Source: a virus. Taken from it: a stretch of 27,938 nt of DNA. The stretch is from positions 1 to 27,938 of the IMG/VR virus record IMGVR_UViG_3300005530_000069; one strand, 5' to 3'. The translations under genes and the position numbers were made by a program. The notes under the pieces are model-generated. The model worked only from the letters and a program-made list of their open reading frames with translations. It was not told the DNA's origin and did not search any database. Positions 19,461 to 26,831 of this stretch are shown piece by piece. Each line of letters opens with the position of its first letter. Position 1 is the stretch's first letter.

Positions 19461-19825
19461 TGTCCACGTCTCCCTACTCCATCGACGACATCGCACAGGT
19501 GTGTCACGAGGCCAACCGCGCGCTCCAGCACGTGCAGAACGACCCCACGATTCCAGTGTCACCGCCGTGGGCCGAGGTCGATGAGGAGACACGGGAGTCA
19601 GCGCGGGCGGGCGTGGAGAATGCCCTGGCGGGTGCAACCCCGGAGCAGTCGCACGAGGCGTGGTTACAGTTCAAGCTCGCCAATGGTTGGCAGCTGGGTC
19701 CGGTCAAGGACGAGGGTCTGAAGCAGCACCCGCTGCTGGTCCCGTACCACGCCCTGCCGGAGTCACAACAGGTCAAGGACGAGCTGTTCACCTCGATCGT
19801 GCGCATTTTGGGTAGTGCGCCTTGA
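19460..19825 (+). CDS. RyR-domain protein
   Basis: 121 residues from an ATG at 19460 overlapping the previous stop (TGATG). It matches the ryanodine-receptor-type RyR repeat almost end to end: IDDIAQVCHEANRALQ, then PPWAEVDEETRESARAGVEN, then WLQFKLANGWQLGPVKDEGL, then HPLLVPYHALPESQQVKDEL. Such free-standing RyR proteins occur in phages and bacteria; their role is not well known, with nucleotide binding a common suggestion. It lies immediately before the large terminase, whose TTG overlaps its stop. Confidence 0.85.
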   Translation: MSTSPYSIDDIAQVCHEANRALQHVQNDPTIPVSPPWAEVDEETRESARAGVENALAGATPEQSHEAWLQFKLANGWQLGPVKDEGLKQHPLLVPYHALPESQQVKDELFTSIVRILGSAP

Positions 19826-21144
19826 GCGAGACCATCGAGCAGGAGATTGAGCGCCTTCGGCAGCTCATGACGCCACGCCTGACCAAGTACATCCCTAGCA
19901 AGCCCACTCCGAAGCAGGCAGCGTTCCTGCTACTGCCCCACCGTGAGGCGTTCTACGGCGGTGCCGCAGGCGGTGGCAAGTCCGAAGCCCTCCTCATGGG
20001 CGCCCTGCAGTACGTGGACCAGCCGGACTTCCACGCGCTACTCCTCCGGCGGACGTACTCCGACTTGTCCCTACCGGGAGCGCTCATGGACCGTGCGGAG
20101 TCATGGCTCCGGGGTACTGACGCGCGCTGGGTGGACAAGGACAAGACGTGGAAGTTCCCGAGCGGTGCAAGCCTGACCTTCGGGTACCTGGAGCACGAGG
20201 GCGACAAGTACCGGTACCAGTCCTCCGAGTTCCAGTACATCGGGTTCGACGAGCTGACGCAGTTCACCGAGACCATGTACACGTACCTCTTCAGCCGCCT
20301 GCGCCGGAAGTCGGAGAACGGCGTGCCTGGCCGCATGCGTGGTGCAGCGAACCCGGGTGGGCAAGGGCACCAGTGGGTGCACAACCGGTTCCTGGTCGAG
20401 GGACGCAAGAAGGGTCGCATCTTCGTCCCTGCGGGGTTGGTCGACAACCCACACCTCCAGCGCGAGGAGTACGAAGAGAACCTGCAGGAGCTCGACCCGG
20501 TCACGCGTGCACAGCTGCTCCACGGTGACTGGAACATCCGCGAGCAGGGGAACCTGTTCAAGCGTCAGTGGTTCAAGCTCGTGGACGAGCTCCCGAGGGG
20601 TGCAAAGCGTCTCCGGCTGGTCCGGTACTGGGACCTCGCTGCCACGGAGGAGAAGAAGGGCGAGGACCCTGACTACACCGCAGGCGTGAAGTTCAGCCTG
20701 TGCGAGGACGGGAACTACTACGTCGAGGACGTTGTCCGGTTCCGAGGCACCCCGGCAAAGAACGAGCAGGTGGTGCGCCTCACAGCCCTCCAGGACGGCA
20801 AGACGCTGTGTTCCATCTGGATGGAGCAGGAACCGGGCAGCGCAGGCGTGAACAACATCGACAACTACCGCCGCCACGTTCTCCGAGGGTGTGTCTTCCG
20901 TGGCGACAAGCCCACCGGTTCGAAGGTAGACCGTAGCCGCCCTGTGAGCGCCGCAGCGGAGAACCGCCTCATCCGAGTTGTCAAGGCGCCCTGGAACGAC
21001 GCGTTCTTCGACGAGCTCGAAGCATTCCCAACGGACGGGGCACACAAGGACCAGGTGGATGCCCTCAGCGGAGCGTTCAGCAAGGTCGCGAAGCGGTCGC
21101 GCTTCTACGACGGTGTCCGCCGCAACGTCAACATCTGGTCGTAA
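19822..21144 (+). CDS. terL: Terminase large subunit
   Basis: 440 residues from a TTG at 19822 that overlaps the RyR stop (TTGA). It drives DNA into the procapsid and cuts it. N-terminal ATPase: Walker A GGAAGGGKS (46-54), Walker B ending IGFDE (D143, E144), then the FTETMYTYLFSRLR helix and the ANPGG segment. C-terminal RNase H-like nuclease begins at about 265 with RYWDLAAT (D271) and has later acidic residues near HKDQVDALSG. Both domains look intact. Confidence 0.95.
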   Translation: MSETIEQEIERLRQLMTPRLTKYIPSKPTPKQAAFLLLPHREAFYGGAAGGGKSEALLMGALQYVDQPDFHALLLRRTYSDLSLPGALMDRAESWLRGTDARWVDKDKTWKFPSGASLTFGYLEHEGDKYRYQSSEFQYIGFDELTQFTETMYTYLFSRLRRKSENGVPGRMRGAANPGGQGHQWVHNRFLVEGRKKGRIFVPAGLVDNPHLQREEYEENLQELDPVTRAQLLHGDWNIREQGNLFKRQWFKLVDELPRGAKRLRLVRYWDLAATEEKKGEDPDYTAGVKFSLCEDGNYYVEDVVRFRGTPAKNEQVVRLTALQDGKTLCSIWMEQEPGSAGVNNIDNYRRHVLRGCVFRGDKPTGSKVDRSRPVSAAAENRLIRVVKAPWNDAFFDELEAFPTDGAHKDQVDALSGAFSKVAKRSRFYDGVRRNVNIWS

Positions 21145-21153
21145 GGAGCCCTC

Positions 21154-22632
21154 ATGCCCGTCGATACCCAGTACGCCATCTCCGAGACCCTGTTCCAGGA
21201 GAACATCGAGCAGGACCACTACCGGTCCCTCCAGTTCGCGAAGGCCTGGGAGGCGTACGAGGGGAGACTCCCGAAGCCCCTGAAGGTGGAGGGAGCGTTC
21301 GACGACAACGTGCGCATCAACCCTGCACAGGGGGTTGTGGACGCTGGTGTGTCGTTCCTGTTCGGCGACGAGCAGGGCATCCAGTGGACGTACCAAGGCG
21401 ACGATCCGACCAACCCTGAGGCAGCACCGTCTTGGTTGACTGCCCTGCGGCAGGCGTGGAAGGCCAACAAGCAGGACACGCTGCTCATGGGCGTCGGCAT
21501 CAACGGCGGCGTGTGCGGGCACGTGTTCATCAAGCTCCTGCCACGCGGCGCAGGTCGAGACGGGTCGTTCCCGCAGCTGGTGAACCTCGACCCAGGCAAC
21601 GTGCACGTGGACTGGAACCCGAACGATTGCACCCAAGCGTGGCGGTACACCATCACGTACACGACCGTGGACGAGACCGCTGAGCCGAAGCGCGCCCTGG
21701 CACGCCAGCAGGTGATCGACTCCGTCCGGGACGCGAACGACGTGATCCAGTCGTGGACCATCACCACGAACGAGCAGGACTTGACCGCCGGAGCACAGTC
21801 CCCGTGGCTACAGGTGGGCCCCACTGTGAAGTGGGACTACCGCTGGCCGCCGATCGCGGACTGCCAGAACCTCGTGGTGCCGAACCAGTACTGGGGCATG
21901 GCAGACCTTGAGGAACCCGTCGTCGACGTGATCTCGTCCCTCCAGTTCATGCTCAGCAACCTCAACAAGATCATCCGCATCCACGCCAACCCGAAGACGC
22001 ACGCGAAGGGTCTTACGCCGGACCTCGTGTCCGAGATCCAGATCAGCCCGGACGGCGTCATCGCGTTGCCAGACCCGGAGGCAGAGCTCAAGAACCTCGA
22101 GATGCACTCCGACCTGTCTGCAGCACAGGGCGTGTACAACGGTGTACGAGCAGCGTTCGACGAGATGACCCAGACGCCGGAGATCGTGCGTGGGCAGACC
22201 AACGCTGCGAGTTCCCAGCTGAGCGGTGTCAACCTGTCGATCCTGTTCGCACCGCTGCTCAAGCGGACTGCCAAGAAGCGCCGCACGTACGGCGACATGC
22301 TCCTCGAGTTGAGCTTGCGCATCCTGGAGCTGATGAGCGAGGACTTCATGGAGGCGGAGAACCTGCTGCAGATCCAGTGGCCTGACGTCATGCCCGGCAG
22401 CGCGTTCCTGCAGCGGCAGTCGCTCCTGGTGGACAAGCAACTCGGTGCGAGCACCGACACGCTGCTCGCGAAGCTCGGGTACGACCCAGCGACGGAGAAG
22501 GGCAACAACATGGCCGACATGGAGTCCCTCGGCCAGCTCCAGGCGAACAACGTAGGCACGAACATGAACCGCAACCCAGCCGGCGCAGGCCAAGGATTGG
22601 GGACGGAAGGTGCAGCCACTCAGACCTCTTGA
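21154..22632 (+). CDS. Portal protein
   Basis: 492 residues from an ATG at 21154 with AAGGAG 6 nt upstream. The portal ring occupies one capsid vertex and is the docking site for terminase. The order after terminase and before the MuF gene, the length and the SPP1-type character (opening HYRSLQFAKAWEAYEGRL, then DNVRINPAQGVVDAGVSFLF, a middle helix ISSLQFMLSNLNKIIRIHAN) support this. The C-terminus has a Gly/Asn-rich tail. Confidence 0.9.
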   Translation: MPVDTQYAISETLFQENIEQDHYRSLQFAKAWEAYEGRLPKPLKVEGAFDDNVRINPAQGVVDAGVSFLFGDEQGIQWTYQGDDPTNPEAAPSWLTALRQAWKANKQDTLLMGVGINGGVCGHVFIKLLPRGAGRDGSFPQLVNLDPGNVHVDWNPNDCTQAWRYTITYTTVDETAEPKRALARQQVIDSVRDANDVIQSWTITTNEQDLTAGAQSPWLQVGPTVKWDYRWPPIADCQNLVVPNQYWGMADLEEPVVDVISSLQFMLSNLNKIIRIHANPKTHAKGLTPDLVSEIQISPDGVIALPDPEAELKNLEMHSDLSAAQGVYNGVRAAFDEMTQTPEIVRGQTNAASSQLSGVNLSILFAPLLKRTAKKRRTYGDMLLELSLRILELMSEDFMEAENLLQIQWPDVMPGSAFLQRQSLLVDKQLGASTDTLLAKLGYDPATEKGNNMADMESLGQLQANNVGTNMNRNPAGAGQGLGTEGAATQTS

Positions 22633-22633
22633 C

Positions 22634-22801
22634 GTGCCCGCACAGCCCCCGCTGCGGCAGGTGCTGTTGGAGGCGTTCTGGGTCACCACGTACAGCGTCA
22701 CCGTGACACTCGTCGTACGTGGTCCCGCGTGGATCAAAGAGGAGGTGTGCCATGCCCGTGACTACGCCGTTCGACGAGGACGGAGCACTCTGGCCGCGTA
22801 A
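22634..22801 (+). CDS. Possible small protein between portal and MuF gene
   Basis: A GTG at 22634 just after the portal stop opens a 55-residue frame ending inside the MuF gene (50-nt overlap). The first half is hydrophobic (VLLEAFWVTTYSVTVTLVV). There is no clear ribosome-binding site and the long overlap is unlike the neighbours. It may only be the leader of the MuF gene. Confidence 0.28.
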   Translation: MPAQPPLRQVLLEAFWVTTYSVTVTLVVRGPAWIKEEVCHARDYAVRRGRSTLAA

Positions 22802-23801
22802 GCAGACCATTGCGTTGGCACAGCAACTCGACGACGAGTACACGCGCGTGCTGCAAGAGGTGCGTGCAGCAGAGAGAGCCTTGGACGCAGAGATCGCAGC
22901 GCGCAGAGCCGCTGGAGAGCCGATCACGGACGACTGGCTCCTCAAGAACGCCCGGTACCGAACCCTCGCGGCGCAACTGGAGCGGGAGATCGCAGACCTC
23001 GGGCCGGTGCTGTCCGCACGCACGCAGGCTGAGGCCCGGGACGCGGTGGAGGAAGCCATTGCGGTAGCACAAGACCTGACGCGAATCGGCCTGGCAGCGG
23101 ATGCCGGAGACCCAGCTACCGCTGTGAACAACCTCTGGGTCCGGGTACCTACCGCGGAGATTGAGTCCGTCATCCAACATCCCCTAGGAAAGTCCGCGGT
23201 TCAAACGCTGTATACGCGGTTAGGATCTCAGGCCGGCATAAATCTGCAGACCCAACTGACCCGGGCGCTAGTCCTAGGGTGGGATCCCGCAACAACCGCA
23301 AGAGCCATCCAGCAAGCGCTCGGTTTCGTGCAGTCGAAGGCCCTGACAATCGCCCGTTCCGAACTACTCCGGGCCTACCGGACCGCTACCCTCGAGTCGT
23401 ACAAGGCGAACTCCAGTTTGGTCACTGGGTGGATCTGGCACGCTGACCTGAGTGGGAGGACGTGCATTGCCTGCATCGCGATGAACGGCACTCGCCACCC
23501 GCTGACCGAGCAACTCGTGGGTCACCCCAACTGTCGCTGCGCCATGGTCCCGGATACGGTCTCGTGGGCCTCGATCGACCCGAGTCTGTCTTCCCTGGAC
23601 GGGGACAAGCCCACTGTGCCAGACGGTGACGCGTCTTGGGCCGCTCTCACGACTGACGAGCAGCTGGCCTCGCTCCCACAGCAGTACGTGAACCGGATCG
23701 CGTCGGGTGAACTGTCGGTGTCGGACTTCGTCCAGATGCACGACATCCCCGGGTACGGTCCCGTGTACCTCCCCAAGCCGCTTTCGCAGATCGGAGGGTG
23801 A
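22752..23801 (+). CDS. MuF-type minor head protein
   Basis: 349 residues from an ATG at 22752 with GAGGAGGTG about 5 nt upstream. The N-terminal 120 residues are helical (coiled). The MuF-like domain is at about 195-266: KALTIARSELLRAYR, then WIWHADLSGRTCIACIAMNG with C238 and C241, then HPNCRCAMVP with H258, C261 and C263. These proteins sit at the portal inside the head and may be injected. Unlike many, there is no C-terminal toxin domain; the last 75 residues are low in features. Confidence 0.9.
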   Translation: MPVTTPFDEDGALWPRKQTIALAQQLDDEYTRVLQEVRAAERALDAEIAARRAAGEPITDDWLLKNARYRTLAAQLEREIADLGPVLSARTQAEARDAVEEAIAVAQDLTRIGLAADAGDPATAVNNLWVRVPTAEIESVIQHPLGKSAVQTLYTRLGSQAGINLQTQLTRALVLGWDPATTARAIQQALGFVQSKALTIARSELLRAYRTATLESYKANSSLVTGWIWHADLSGRTCIACIAMNGTRHPLTEQLVGHPNCRCAMVPDTVSWASIDPSLSSLDGDKPTVPDGDASWAALTTDEQLASLPQQYVNRIASGELSVSDFVQMHDIPGYGPVYLPKPLSQIGG

Positions 23802-23802
23802 C

Positions 23803-24471
23803 ATGCCGACGCCCTGTTTCTGGATGGACCACACCGACACCGGAGAGGTTGCGCTACGACGCTACCACTCGCAGAAGGAGTCCGCGGGTTGGACGTGCGA
23901 AGCTGGGTGGCACAACGCGTTCGTGTTCATCAACGAGCGGGTGCCGTACACTCTTGCGGAGCACCACGACGACTCGGGCAACACGTGGTGGGCTTACCCG
24001 CTGGCCACAAGCGTGTTCCCGGAACTTGCGCACGACGACTCTCGCTGGCCGACAGAATGCCAGAAGGGTTGCGGCTACCGATTCACCGACGACGACCAGT
24101 GGCAGGTCTGGATCAGTGAGGTGATGCGTCGTGCTGACAACGGCGAGGAGCGCGTCCTGCACGGGAGTCACATCCCGCCGTCGATCCCGACCGCTGAGCC
24201 TGGTGGGTTGTGGAACGCCCTGTGGCAGCGCGGCGGTTGGACCAACCCCTCGAAGCCCGACGACGGCATCTGGCTGATGGCACGCTGTCCCAGCATCAGC
24301 GGTGGCTACGGCAACGACTGGGGCGTTGACCAGCGCGCGTCTAGCGGCGGTTACTGGGCACGTACCGGCGACCCGCGCAACCCGCCGAGTCTCACCGTCA
24401 GCCCGTCCATCCAGACCGGTGACTACCATGGCTTCCTGCAGAACGGCGTCTTCACCGACCACGTGGGGTGA
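23803..24471 (+). CDS. Phage structural-region protein of unknown function
   Basis: 222 residues from an ATG at 23803 with GGAGGGTG about 2 nt upstream of the start region. Contains CFWMDHTDTGE and a Trp-rich centre (WNALWQRGGWTN). The C-terminus (PPSLTVSPSIQTGDYHGFLQ, then NGVFTDHV) closely resembles the end of a recurrent actinophage protein family of unknown role, possibly related to DUF6527. Its stop overlaps the next ATG (TGATG). Confidence 0.75.
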   Translation: MPTPCFWMDHTDTGEVALRRYHSQKESAGWTCEAGWHNAFVFINERVPYTLAEHHDDSGNTWWAYPLATSVFPELAHDDSRWPTECQKGCGYRFTDDDQWQVWISEVMRRADNGEERVLHGSHIPPSIPTAEPGGLWNALWQRGGWTNPSKPDDGIWLMARCPSISGGYGNDWGVDQRASSGGYWARTGDPRNPPSLTVSPSIQTGDYHGFLQNGVFTDHVG

Positions 24472-24647
24472 TGCACATGCAGAGCAACCTCGACACGCAG
24501 TTCGTGCACATGACGTGCGACATCCACTGCGGGTGCCTGCCGGCTGTGTGGATCGAACCGAACCCAGCGGGCACCGGGATCGTGATGCACCTGTACCACG
24601 ACGCGACCGTCGCTCGGGTGCTGCGGTCCGAAGACGGTCACCCCTGA
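24471..24647 (+). CDS. 58-residue Cys/His protein
   Basis: ATG at 24471 overlaps the previous stop (TGATG); a second ATG lies two codons on. Contains HMTCDIHCGCLPAVW, with CxxxCxC and His residues, a possible metal site, then a beta segment. It is the last rightward gene before the reverse cassette, and its 3' end overlaps the reverse gene by 10 nt. Confidence 0.62.
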   Translation: MHMQSNLDTQFVHMTCDIHCGCLPAVWIEPNPAGTGIVMHLYHDATVARVLRSEDGHP

Positions 24648-24826
24648 AGCTCCGCTAGGGGTACGAGGGCGGCTACCTCTTCGATCGTGCGGACGGTCGC
24701 GATGAGGTAGCCCCACTCGTACACGTTGAAGCACGCTCCCTCAAGTGCCTGGGCGCATGCTTCAGCACCGCCCACTAGTGCGTACACCGCTGCCTTGACG
24801 CGCCAGCGCCCGTCCGCGGATCTCAT
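24638..24826 (-). CDS. Small Cys-containing protein, end of reverse cassette
   Basis: 62 residues from an ATG at 24826 overlapping the upstream stop (ATGA); a GTG at 24844 would add six. Mostly helical (VKAAVYALVGGAEACAQALE, then YLIATVRTIEEVAALV). Its end overlaps the rightward gene tail to tail by 10 nt, leaving no room for a terminator. Function unknown. Confidence 0.68.
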   Translation of the reverse strand: MRSADGRWRVKAAVYALVGGAEACAQALEGACFNVYEWGYLIATVRTIEEVAALVPLAELQG

Positions 24827-25140
24827 CGGTGTGAGTCCCGCCACTCCTGCAGCTGCCGCAGGCCTTCGATCTCCGCCTTGTTGAGCGGGCGGTGACCGAT
24901 CCGGTTCACCTTGAACGGCTCACCGAACTCCCGCAGCGGCCATTCCATCGACGGCGTACCCTCGAAGAACTCGACCCGCGTTTCACCTGTCGGACGACCT
25001 TCCCACATGGCCGGCTCGATCACCTTCACCCGAGCGGTGTACGTGTCCCACTGCTGCGTCTTCGCTCCCGGCGGGAAGGTGCACACCGAGTACTCGACGA
25101 TGTCCCCGACCCGCAGCTTGTCCACTGTCACCAATGCCAT
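24823..25140 (-). CDS. Hypothetical protein with beta-barrel-like opening
   Basis: 105 residues from an ATG at 25140 overlapping the upstream stop (TGATG), with GGGGAG 6 nt upstream. Begins with DKLRVGDIVEYSVCTF, a small-barrel pattern, then beta strands and a C-terminal helix (NKAEIEGLRQLQEWRD). No family recognised. Part of the four-gene reverse cassette. Confidence 0.75.
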   Translation of the reverse strand: MALVTVDKLRVGDIVEYSVCTFPPGAKTQQWDTYTARVKVIEPAMWEGRPTGETRVEFFEGTPSMEWPLREFGEPFKVNRIGHRPLNKAEIEGLRQLQEWRDSHR

Positions 25141-25355
25141 CAGAACTCCCCTCGATTCATCGCCTCGATGACCTCCATCTGGCGTTCGTGCTCGTACCCC
25201 TCTGGGTCCCACCTGCTGCCGGCGTCCTCCAACCAGCGCTCGTAACCCTGCTCCGCAGCCACCTCTGCCATCGCGTCGAGGTACTCACCGTACTCCTCGG
25301 CGGGGATGGTCACACCCATCCCGTCCCACACGATCGGCTCTGGCGTGTTCCGCAT
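25140..25355 (-). CDS. Acidic helical hypothetical protein
   Basis: 71 residues. I choose the ATG at 25355 (GGGAG 6 nt upstream) over the one at 25361, which abuts the ribosome-binding site. Acidic and helical (EEYGEYLDAMAEVAAEQGYE, then YEHERQMEVIEAMNRG). No motif. Fits between the two neighbouring cassette genes with overlaps. Confidence 0.72.
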   Translation of the reverse strand: MRNTPEPIVWDGMGVTIPAEEYGEYLDAMAEVAAEQGYERWLEDAGSRWDPEGYEHERQMEVIEAMNRGEF

Positions 25356-25366
25356 TGTCATCTCCC

Positions 25367-25636
25367 TCAGCTAGCTTCCGGCCAGCGGACCTTGATCCGA
25401 CGTGCGACCAACGAGTGTCGCACCTGGGCCGCGATGGACTGCAACGCCCAAGTCTTCCTCGCGGGCGATTCGCACATCCAACGTGCGGTATCCACGAAGT
25501 ACCCTCCCTCGGCGTTTGCCATTGCCTCGACTGTCTCGGCAACGGCTACCTCGATCTCGTCCCGGGTGTAGTACTTCGCGCGCAACGTGCGTGCGATGTA
25601 GTTCCCCATCGTCTCGACCGCGTCCTGCTTGTCCAT
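25367..25636 (-). CDS. Hypothetical helical protein, first gene of reverse cassette
   Basis: 89 residues from an ATG at 25636 with GGGGA 8 nt upstream and a promoter 45 nt before it. Helical throughout (TRDEIEVAVAETVEAMANAE, then ARKTWALQSIAAQVRHSLVA), basic C-terminus. Possibly a small DNA- or protein-binding helical protein; no family recognised. Confidence 0.75.
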   Translation of the reverse strand: MDKQDAVETMGNYIARTLRAKYYTRDEIEVAVAETVEAMANAEGGYFVDTARWMCESPARKTWALQSIAAQVRHSLVARRIKVRWPEAS

Positions 25637-25680
25637 CGTTCGTCCCCTTTGGGTCTGCGCCTGTTGTCCTTCTTACTTAA

Positions 25681-25709
25681 AGTATATGATGGTCGAGGGC
25701 AGCAATCAA
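25681..25709 (-). promoter_or_regulatory. Leftward promoter, copy 7 (reverse cassette)
   Basis: Minus strand: -35 TTGATT (25709-25704), 17-nt spacer, -10 TATACT (25686-25681). Sequence and spacing match the left-arm promoters, although it lies within the structural module. Confidence 0.83.
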
Positions 25710-25720
25710 GGGGTTCTGAG

Positions 25721-25739
25721 AAATTGCCGGCAGGAATTT
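25721..25739. repeat. AT-rich inverted repeat upstream of promoter copy 7
   Basis: AAATT-N9-AATTT, 12 nt beyond the -35, the same distance as at 6159 and 12003. The inner bases are largely symmetrical (GCC, GGC). Confidence 0.55.
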
Positions 25740-25896
25740 TCCGACGATGGGAATCCCCACCCGCCTGGGTCTTCCAGCGACAACGGGCAACCACCCTGTG
25801 CACACGCAACGCCTCGTCGGGCGGATCCGTCGGGGTGAAAACGGCTATACTGGAGGATACGCATCGAATTGTCCCGCGAACCGGTGAGGTGTGCTA

Positions 25897-25910
25897 CTTA
25901 TGTTGCCCTT
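25897..25910. repeat. Module box, copy D
   Basis: CTTATGTTGCCCTT, preceded by GTGTGCTA, matches the box at 3197 and 12051. Here it is 188 nt from the -35 of copy 7 and 113 nt before the scaffold start, so it may serve the rightward genes instead. Confidence 0.5.
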
Positions 25911-26022
25911 CGGAAAAAGTGCCGCTACTCCGATCCCAGGGGCGGGTGGGAATAGCACGGTAGATTCGGTTAGTGGACTCGAGGGATCCCACATACACTA
26001 ACTAGTGAGGAGGTGGTGCAGA

Positions 26023-26808
26023 ATGGCGCAGGACGCCAACACCACAGCACAGGGCCAGGTGCCCACCAAGGCGATGCTCGACTGGATCCAGCAGCGACTG
26101 GCCGTCAACCGGATCCTCTTCGGTGACGCGACCATGACGCTACCCGACCCACCGAGCGACCCTCCCCAGCCGCCGGCTCCAGCGGACCCTCCCGCTCCGC
26201 CACAGCCCCCGGCGCCAGAACCGCCCGCTCCGTCGGATCCAGGGCAGGACCCGAAGACCTTCGACGCGGCGTACGTTCAGCAGCTCCGTCAGGAAGCTGC
26301 CGCTCATCGAGTCAAGGCGAACGAGCTCCAGACGGAGCGAGACGCCCTGGCGGCCAAGGTCAAGGAGTTCGAGGACGCGAACCTCACGGACAAGCAGCGC
26401 CTGGAGCAACAGGTTCAGGAGCTGACGACCTCCGGAGCGACGCTGACGCAGCGGGCGCAGGACGCCTTCTTGCGGGCAGCGATCGCCGAAGGGTCGATCC
26501 GGACAGGTTGCGTCGATCCTGGAGCCGCTCTCGCCATCATCAAGACCGATCCGGCCTGGTGCCAGAAGGTCGTGTGGGATGGTGACAGCGTCACCAACAT
26601 CGACGTGGTCCTCACCGAGCTGCTGGAGCAGAAGGCGTACCTCAAGGGCGCCCCTGCGCCAACGCCACCTCCAGACCCAGGCGGCCCGACGAACGGTGCG
26701 CGGCCCGACGGAGGTGCAGCGTTGACTCGTGACGACATCAAGAAGATGACGCCGCAGCAGATCAACGAGCGTTGGCCAGAAGTCCAGAAGGTCCTCGCCG
26801 GGCCATGA
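26023..26808 (+). CDS. Capsid scaffolding protein
   Basis: 261 residues from an ATG at 26023 with AGGAGGTGG 6 nt upstream. Scaffold proteins fill the procapsid and leave or are degraded before DNA entry. Features are typical: a Pro/Ala-rich segment (about 41-78), a long coiled coil (about 85-145: LRQEAAAHRVKANELQTERD, then KQRLEQQVQELTTSG), a second Pro-rich stretch and a C-terminal helix (RDDIKKMTPQQINERWPEVQ) that would contact the coat protein. It precedes the coat gene by 23 nt. Confidence 0.85.
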   Translation: MAQDANTTAQGQVPTKAMLDWIQQRLAVNRILFGDATMTLPDPPSDPPQPPAPADPPAPPQPPAPEPPAPSDPGQDPKTFDAAYVQQLRQEAAAHRVKANELQTERDALAAKVKEFEDANLTDKQRLEQQVQELTTSGATLTQRAQDAFLRAAIAEGSIRTGCVDPGAALAIIKTDPAWCQKVVWDGDSVTNIDVVLTELLEQKAYLKGAPAPTPPPDPGGPTNGARPDGGAALTRDDIKKMTPQQINERWPEVQKVLAGP

Positions 26809-26831
26809 CTCGAAGGAGCTGAGCAGCCGCA

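Larger units (their letters stand above)
25710..26022. other. Non-coding region between reverse cassette and scaffold gene
   Basis: About 310 nt. Contains the AT-rich inverted repeat AAATT-N9-AATTT (25721-25739), GGGAATCCC (25750-25758), a plus-strand TATACT (25846-25851) without a good -35, the module box TTATGTTGCCC (25898-25908), and the scaffold ribosome-binding site. It looks like a rearranged version of the promoter-upstream modules. A rightward promoter for the scaffold/coat genes would be expected here. Confidence 0.55.

Noticed and set aside
20101-21636. Long minus-strand open frame of 511 codons
   Set aside because: Antisense to terminase large subunit and portal; Val/Leu/Arg-rich composition typical of a shadow frame.
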